A stretch of DNA of 7,910 bases from Cyanobacteria bacterium UBA1221 (GTDB lineage Bacteria > Cyanobacteriota > Vampirovibrionia > Gastranaerophilales > Gastranaerophilaceae), in assembly GCA_002309425.1 (NCBI GenBank), contig DBXD01000059.1, positions 15,917 through 23,826 on the forward strand, given 5' to 3'. Of this stretch, positions 4,752 through 7,910 are shown piece after piece. The notes under the pieces were generated by a model, which saw only the letters and a list, made by a program, of their open reading frames with translations, did no database searches and was not told the DNA's origin. Position numbers and translations under genes: made by a program. Every line of letters starts with the position of its first letter. Within the stretch, counting starts at the first letter, position 1.

Positions 4752-6778
4752 TCTTTTTTCAAATTATTTAATCTTGCTTCAACTGTTTCTTTTGCAGAAC
4801 TGTCTGTATTGTATTTAAGAAATTTTTCATAATTTTCTATTGCCAGTTCATTATTTTCTTCGGTTTCATTTGCCATACCGAGAGCATAATAAGCATAAGC
4901 ATATTTTGGGTTTATACTTATTGTTTTTTCAAAACATTTTTTACTTTGAACAATATTTTTCTGATCAGCATAAACCAAACCAAGATTAAACCATCCGTCT
5001 GCATACTCAGGTTTTACAAATATTGATTTCTTATAAAAATCAATCGCATTTTTCTCGTCATTCTTTAATTTGTAAGCATTACCTATTCTCAGTAATGTTT
5101 CTTCATCCGATGGTTTCAGCATTAAAGCTTCTTTATACAATTTTATTGCTTCATCGTATTTTTTGTTTTTATAGCACTCATTTCCCTGTTTTATAAGGCT
5201 TTTATTCTTTTCTATATTTTCTATGTATGAATTATCAGATGCACCGCCGTCAACTATCAGAGAAATCTCTTTAATTCCGTCTGAAGTAATTTCTTTTTCC
5301 TTTGTTGAATTTATAGCAGAAATAAAATCTGCATATTCTGCACTGTATTCTTTTTCATCAGGATTCATTGATATTGCTTTTTCATAATATTCTGTTGCTT
5401 TATCATAAATTCCTGTACTTCTGTAAGCTTTTGCCAACCCAAAATAAGCGTAACTGTCTTTTGTTCCTCTGGATATTGCTTTTACAAAACCTTCTATTGC
5501 GTTTGAAAAATCACCTGTTTCAAGATAAATCCTTGATTGTGAAATTATTGCATCTGAAAGATTGTTTTGTACTATTTCACTGTTTCTTTCTTCCAAAATT
5601 TTATTATATAAATATATTGCTTCGCTGTACTTTTCACTTGCATGTAATGCTATTGCTTTATTTATTTTTGTATCTGTATCATCACTATTTAGTGCAAGTA
5701 TCTCATCATAATATTTTATTGCTTCATCATAGTTTCCGTCCAGATGATAACATTCAGCAATTGCTTTTTTTGTTTCTGTATCATTATTATTTAAAGATAA
5801 AGATTTTTCAAAATTTACTATTGCATTTTTTATATCATTTTCTCTTTTATAAACAGTACCGAGATTTTTGTATGCTCTGGAATCTTTCGGATATGCCGCA
5901 ATATATTTCTTATACTCTTCTATTGCCTGTTCGTTTTTGCTCATATCAGCAAGAAGATTTGCATAATCGTATCTGATAGAATCAAGTTTTGAATCCTGTT
6001 TAAATATTGCATTAAACTGAGCAAGCGCCATTTCATTTTTTTCTATTGCCTGATATGAAAGTGCAAGACATACTTTTGCAGTCATATTATCCATGTCTTT
6101 TTCAACGGCTTTTTCTAGAAATTCAATGGCTTTTTCATAATTTTCTGTTTTAAAAAGTGCTATACCAAAATTTGCATAATCGTCAAAATGCTCATTGTTT
6201 TCCGTATAAAGTTTTTCAAATTCCTGTACGGCTTTTTCCGGATTATTATCTACAAGGTATGAATTTGCAAGACTCTTACGGGCCTCCCAGTGCTGGGAAT
6301 ATGTATTTAAAAACAGGTTATAATTTTCTATTGCACTTTTATAATCTTTTATCTGGTATTGTACATTTGCAAGGTTCAGATAATTATACTTGTATTCCGG
6401 AAATATATTCAGAGCTTTTTCATATGCCGCAAGTGATTCTTTATATTTTCCCTGTGTTTCAAATATACTGCCAAGACTTATGTATATAAATGCATCATTT
6501 GGTTTTATTTCTATTACCTTTTCATAAATTTTTACGGCATTGTCATACTCGTTTAAATCCGTATATATTCCCGCCAGTTTTGTAAGCAAAATTGTATCTT
6601 CCGGAGAAATTTCTATTGCCTTTTTTAATTTTTCAACGGCACTCGTGTAATCATGCTGGTATTCAAGAGTGCAAGCTTCCTGATATAGTGAACTTGCTTC
6701 CGGCTCCATTTTTGACTGCGCCGGATTTACCAACAATACTGATAATACTATTGAAGTTATTAATAACCTTTTATTAAT
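4748..6778 (-). CDS. Exported TPR-repeat protein (17 TPR units), ATT start
   Basis: From the proposed start the protein is 676 aa. It is almost entirely tetratricopeptide repeats: 13 consecutive units of about 34 residues with the usual Y..A...YEKAL...P pattern, a non-repeat linker at about 477-522 (containing SLIVDGGASDNSY), then four more units to the C-terminus. TPR solenoids are protein-binding scaffolds, so no enzymatic role is expected. Start choice: the first ATG/GTG/TTG in frame is TTG at 6736, which has no ribosome site and cuts into a hydrophobic segment. Fourteen codons upstream, ATT at 6778 lies 8 nt after TAAGGAG. Starting there gives a textbook signal peptide, MNKRLLITSIVLSVLL then VNPAQS, with cleavage likely after AQS. 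No conventional start lies between, and a stop lies just before. The mature protein would be extracytoplasmic and partnered with the overlapping lipoprotein gene. Confidence 0.9.
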   Translation of the reverse strand: MNKRLLITSIVLSVLLVNPAQSKMEPEASSLYQEACTLEYQHDYTSAVEKLKKAIEISPEDTILLTKLAGIYTDLNEYDNAVKIYEKVIEIKPNDAFIYISLGSIFETQGKYKESLAAYEKALNIFPEYKYNYLNLANVQYQIKDYKSAIENYNLFLNTYSQHWEARKSLANSYLVDNNPEKAVQEFEKLYTENNEHFDDYANFGIALFKTENYEKAIEFLEKAVEKDMDNMTAKVCLALSYQAIEKNEMALAQFNAIFKQDSKLDSIRYDYANLLADMSKNEQAIEEYKKYIAAYPKDSRAYKNLGTVYKRENDIKNAIVNFEKSLSLNNNDTETKKAIAECYHLDGNYDEAIKYYDEILALNSDDTDTKINKAIALHASEKYSEAIYLYNKILEERNSEIVQNNLSDAIISQSRIYLETGDFSNAIEGFVKAISRGTKDSYAYFGLAKAYRSTGIYDKATEYYEKAISMNPDEKEYSAEYADFISAINSTKEKEITSDGIKEISLIVDGGASDNSYIENIEKNKSLIKQGNECYKNKKYDEAIKLYKEALMLKPSDEETLLRIGNAYKLKNDEKNAIDFYKKSIFVKPEYADGWFNLGLVYADQKNIVQSKKCFEKTISINPKYAYAYYALGMANETEENNELAIENYEKFLKYNTDSSAKETVEARLNNLKKE

Positions 6779-6786
6779 TTTCCCTA

Positions 6787-6793
6787 CTCCTTA
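6787..6793 (-). promoter_or_regulatory. Ribosome binding site that decides the ATT start
   Basis: The minus strand reads TAAGGAG here, a full match to the anti-Shine-Dalgarno core, with an 8-nt gap to ATT (6778-6776). No comparable site precedes the TTG at 6736. The divergent 54-aa gene uses a near-identical leader (AAGGAGTAGG). Confidence 0.75.
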
Positions 6794-6805
6794 TACTTTC
6801 TTTAC

Positions 6806-6833
6806 ATTATAGCAAAAAAAATTTTTTTTTCAA
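6806..6833 (-). promoter_or_regulatory. Extended -10 promoter of the TPR/lipoprotein operon
   Basis: On the minus strand TTGAAA (complement of 6828-6833, five of six) is followed after 16 bp by TATAAT (complement of 6806-6811). The -10 is preceded by TGC, giving the extended -10 motif TGnTATAAT. The spacer is an A/T homopolymer tract. Transcription would start near 6799, giving a 5' leader of about 20 nt to the ATT codon, enough to hold only the ribosome site. Confidence 0.7.
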
Positions 6834-6949
6834 TTTATATAATTATATAAAACTAATTCTTTTTGGTAATAGAAAAAAATTAGTATATAAGTTATAATTA
6901 AATATAATTATAACATGGTGAAGCAAATTTTAAGTGTAAAGGAGTAGGT

Positions 6950-7114
6950 ATGGAAACAATTTCAGCAACAAAAACTACAAGTCCTAAAAAATCTAAATCA
7001 AAATTCAATGATGAATTTGAGATGTACTTAAAAAAACAATGCATGAAAACAACATTTAACGGTGTGGAATTAGAAACATTCTCCTGGTACAAAAAAGTAT
7101 TGGGATTGGCTTAA
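6950..7114 (+). CDS. Small basic hypothetical protein, 54 aa
   Basis: ATG at 6950 is preceded by AAAGGAG at 5-nt spacing, a strong ribosome site. The 54-codon frame ends in TAA (7112-7114). The N-terminal 19 residues are Thr/Ser/Lys-rich (TSPKKSKSKF), and the rest looks compact and partly helical (DEFEMYLKKQ, then TFNGVELETFSWYKKVLGLA). There is no signal peptide or membrane helix. I do not recognise it. It is transcribed away from the TPR operon. Upstream TATAAT hexamers (6893-6898 and 6903-6908) could be its -10, but no good -35 is visible. Ribosome site, codon composition and a protein-like C-terminus argue it is real. A function cannot be given. Confidence 0.6.
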   Translation: METISATKTTSPKKSKSKFNDEFEMYLKKQCMKTTFNGVELETFSWYKKVLGLA

Positions 7115-7127
7115 AGAGATAAAAACG

Positions 7128-7150
7128 ACCGGTATATAAGCTGGTTTATT
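7128..7150 (+). terminator. Weak terminator-like hairpin after the 54-aa gene
   Basis: ACCGG (7128-7132) can pair with CTGGT (7141-7145) including one G-U pair across an 8-nt loop, followed by TTATTTG. It begins 14 nt after the stop codon. The stem is short, so termination here is uncertain. Confidence 0.3.
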
Positions 7151-7161
7151 TGTATGTGATT

Positions 7162-7267
7162 AAAAGGCAATAAGGCAATAAGTGCGTTGTGTTATTTTGT
7201 TTATTTTAAGTTCTTCGGGTACTGAAAACATATAAACCGAAAAGAACTTCTTTCCTTATTTCCTTTT
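7162..7267. repeat. Nested inverted repeat upstream of dxr
   Basis: The outer arms, 7162-7182 and 7247-7267, match as inverted repeats at 18 of 21 positions. The left arm contains AGGCAATA twice in tandem (7165-7172 and 7173-7180). Nested inside, AAGTTCTT (7208-7215) pairs with AAGAACTT (7242-7249), extended by CGG/CCG across a two-base bulge. Inner and outer right arms overlap by three bases, so the two stems would compete at their base. It could be a structured RNA, a terminator with a pyrimidine-rich tail, or a decayed palindromic element. Confidence 0.5.
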
Positions 7268-7314
7268 GCTGTATTACCACAAATTATAACAAATATTAGT
7301 ATTTTAACTTTTCG

Positions 7315-7323
7315 TGATATAAT
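7315..7323 (+). promoter_or_regulatory. Extended -10 promoter of dxr
   Basis: TGATATAAT (7315-7323) is a perfect extended -10. The -35 is poor (TTAGTA at 7296-7301, 16 bp upstream). The -10 ends six bases before the dxr ATG, so the predicted transcription start falls on or next to the start codon. There is no Shine-Dalgarno sequence in between. Confidence 0.6.
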
Positions 7324-7329
7324 TTTTTT

Positions 7330-7910
7330 ATGAGTGAAAAAAGAAAAATCAGTATTATAGGTTCTACGGGTTCTATCGGAACTCAGGCATTAGAGGTTAT
7401 CGAAAAATTACGGGATAAGTTTGAAATTATTGCATTGGCCGGCGGGAATAATGTTGAACTTTTAAAAGAACAGGCGGAGAAATTTAAGCCAAAATATATT
7501 TATGCTGCAAAGCCGATTGAAATTGATGGAATAAAAACTTTAGAAAGTTTGGATGAAATAGCCGAAAATAAGGAAAATGATATTATCCTTGTATCGTGTT
7601 CGGGCAAAATCGGGCTTCAACCTACTTTAATAGCTATAGAAAACGGTATTGATATTGCCTTAGCCAATAAAGAAACACTTGTTATGGCAGGTGATATCGT
7701 AATGAAGCTTGCAAAAGAAAATGACGTTCAAATAATTCCTGTTGACAGTGAACATAGTGCAATCTTTCAGTGTATAGCAGACGGGAAAAACGTTAAACAT
7801 CTTATTATAACCGCATCAGGCGGGCCTTTTAACAATTATACAAAAGAAGACCTTGTTAATGCTAATCTTGATAAAGCACTGGCACACCCAAGATGGAAAA
7901 TGGGCAAAAA
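7330..7910 (+). CDS. dxr: 1-deoxy-D-xylulose 5-phosphate reductoisomerase, 5' part
   Basis: The first 193 codons are present and the gene runs off the window. DXR converts 1-deoxy-D-xylulose 5-phosphate to 2-C-methyl-D-erythritol 4-phosphate with NADPH, the committed step of the MEP isoprenoid pathway in the cytoplasm. The N-terminal NADPH-binding motif GSTGSIGTQAL (11-21), LANKETLVMAG (111-121) and the metal-binding PVDSEHSA (137-144, Asp139 and Glu141) are all visible. TASGGPF (161-167) and HPRWKMGK (186-193) are also present, the latter being where the family's conserved KITIDSATLMNK segment would follow. No deviation in key residues is seen. The start is the ATG at 7330, placed exactly before the family's typical N-terminus. 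It has no ribosome site and sits six bases after a -10, suggesting leaderless translation. Confidence 0.97.
   Translation, partial: MSEKRKISIIGSTGSIGTQALEVIEKLRDKFEIIALAGGNNVELLKEQAEKFKPKYIYAAKPIEIDGIKTLESLDEIAENKENDIILVSCSGKIGLQPTLIAIENGIDIALANKETLVMAGDIVMKLAKENDVQIIPVDSEHSAIFQCIADGKNVKHLIITASGGPFNNYTKEDLVNANLDKALAHPRWKMGK

Noticed and set aside
5368..5976. Long plus-strand open frame (202 codons) inside the TPR gene
   Set aside because: Leu/His/Phe-rich translation is an antisense artefact of repeated TPR codons. It has no ribosome site and lies wholly within a certain gene.
6892..6913. TTATAATT ... AATTATAA inverted repeat upstream of the 54-aa gene
   Set aside because: It is A/T-only in an A/T-only tract, so symmetry is expected by chance; noted only as a possible -10 region.
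6898..7092. Minus-strand 64-codon open frame opposite the 54-aa gene
   Set aside because: It has no convincing ribosome site. The plus-strand frame has a strong one and better protein character, so this is its shadow.

Overview
The window is AT-rich chromosomal DNA with bacterial gene structure: AGGAGG-type ribosome binding sites, hairpin terminators and short intergenic regions. Two housekeeping genes are certain: recA (minus strand, 1181-2206) and the 5' part of dxr, the MEP-pathway isoprenoid gene (plus strand, from 7330 to the window edge). A Sec-exported TPR protein and a small lipoprotein suggest a cell with an outer envelope compartment. AT-richness, use of the MEP pathway, the style of the lineage-restricted hypothetical proteins and a GTCATTCTGA/GAAGAATCTC-type palindromic repeat fit a gut Gastranaerophilales (Melainabacteria/Vampirovibrionia) genome. 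That placement is inference from memory and only moderately likely; another AT-rich gut lineage is possible.

Layout: (1) 1-125 holds two hairpins, the second a clear terminator for the gene at 126-1019 on the minus strand. That gene encodes a 297-aa unrecognised protein with a buried hydrophobic segment and a cysteine cluster. (2) 1181-2734 is a minus-strand operon: a MerR-type helix-turn-helix plus coiled-coil protein (169 aa from the preferred start), then recA 18 nt later, then a terminator hairpin. (3) 2735-3223 is a long intergenic region. It contains an 18-bp palindrome with a -10-like core, a degenerate palindromic repeat (copy A), and two further palindromes upstream of the next gene. 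(4) 3224-3889 on the plus strand encodes a 221-aa repeat protein of unknown function. It is followed in the same frame by a coding-looking remnant to 4120 that is separated by two stop codons, then a strong bidirectional terminator and repeat copy B. Copies A and B flank this locus in opposite orientation. (5) 4344-6778 is a minus-strand two-gene operon: a 17-unit TPR protein that appears to start at an ATT codon, and a translationally coupled small lipoprotein. (6) A divergent promoter region leads to an overlooked 54-aa gene (6950-7114, plus strand). A nested inverted repeat follows, then dxr, whose promoter geometry predicts a leaderless mRNA.

How parts work together: the TPR/lipoprotein pair is probably an exported functional unit. 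The MerR-like protein and recA are probably co-transcribed, which suggests a link between a DNA-binding coiled-coil protein and recombination, or simply shared expression. The 3224-4120 locus looks accessory: internal repeats, a decaying 3' end and flanking inverted palindromic elements. I found no CRISPR array, tRNA, rRNA, transposase or recognisable defence system.
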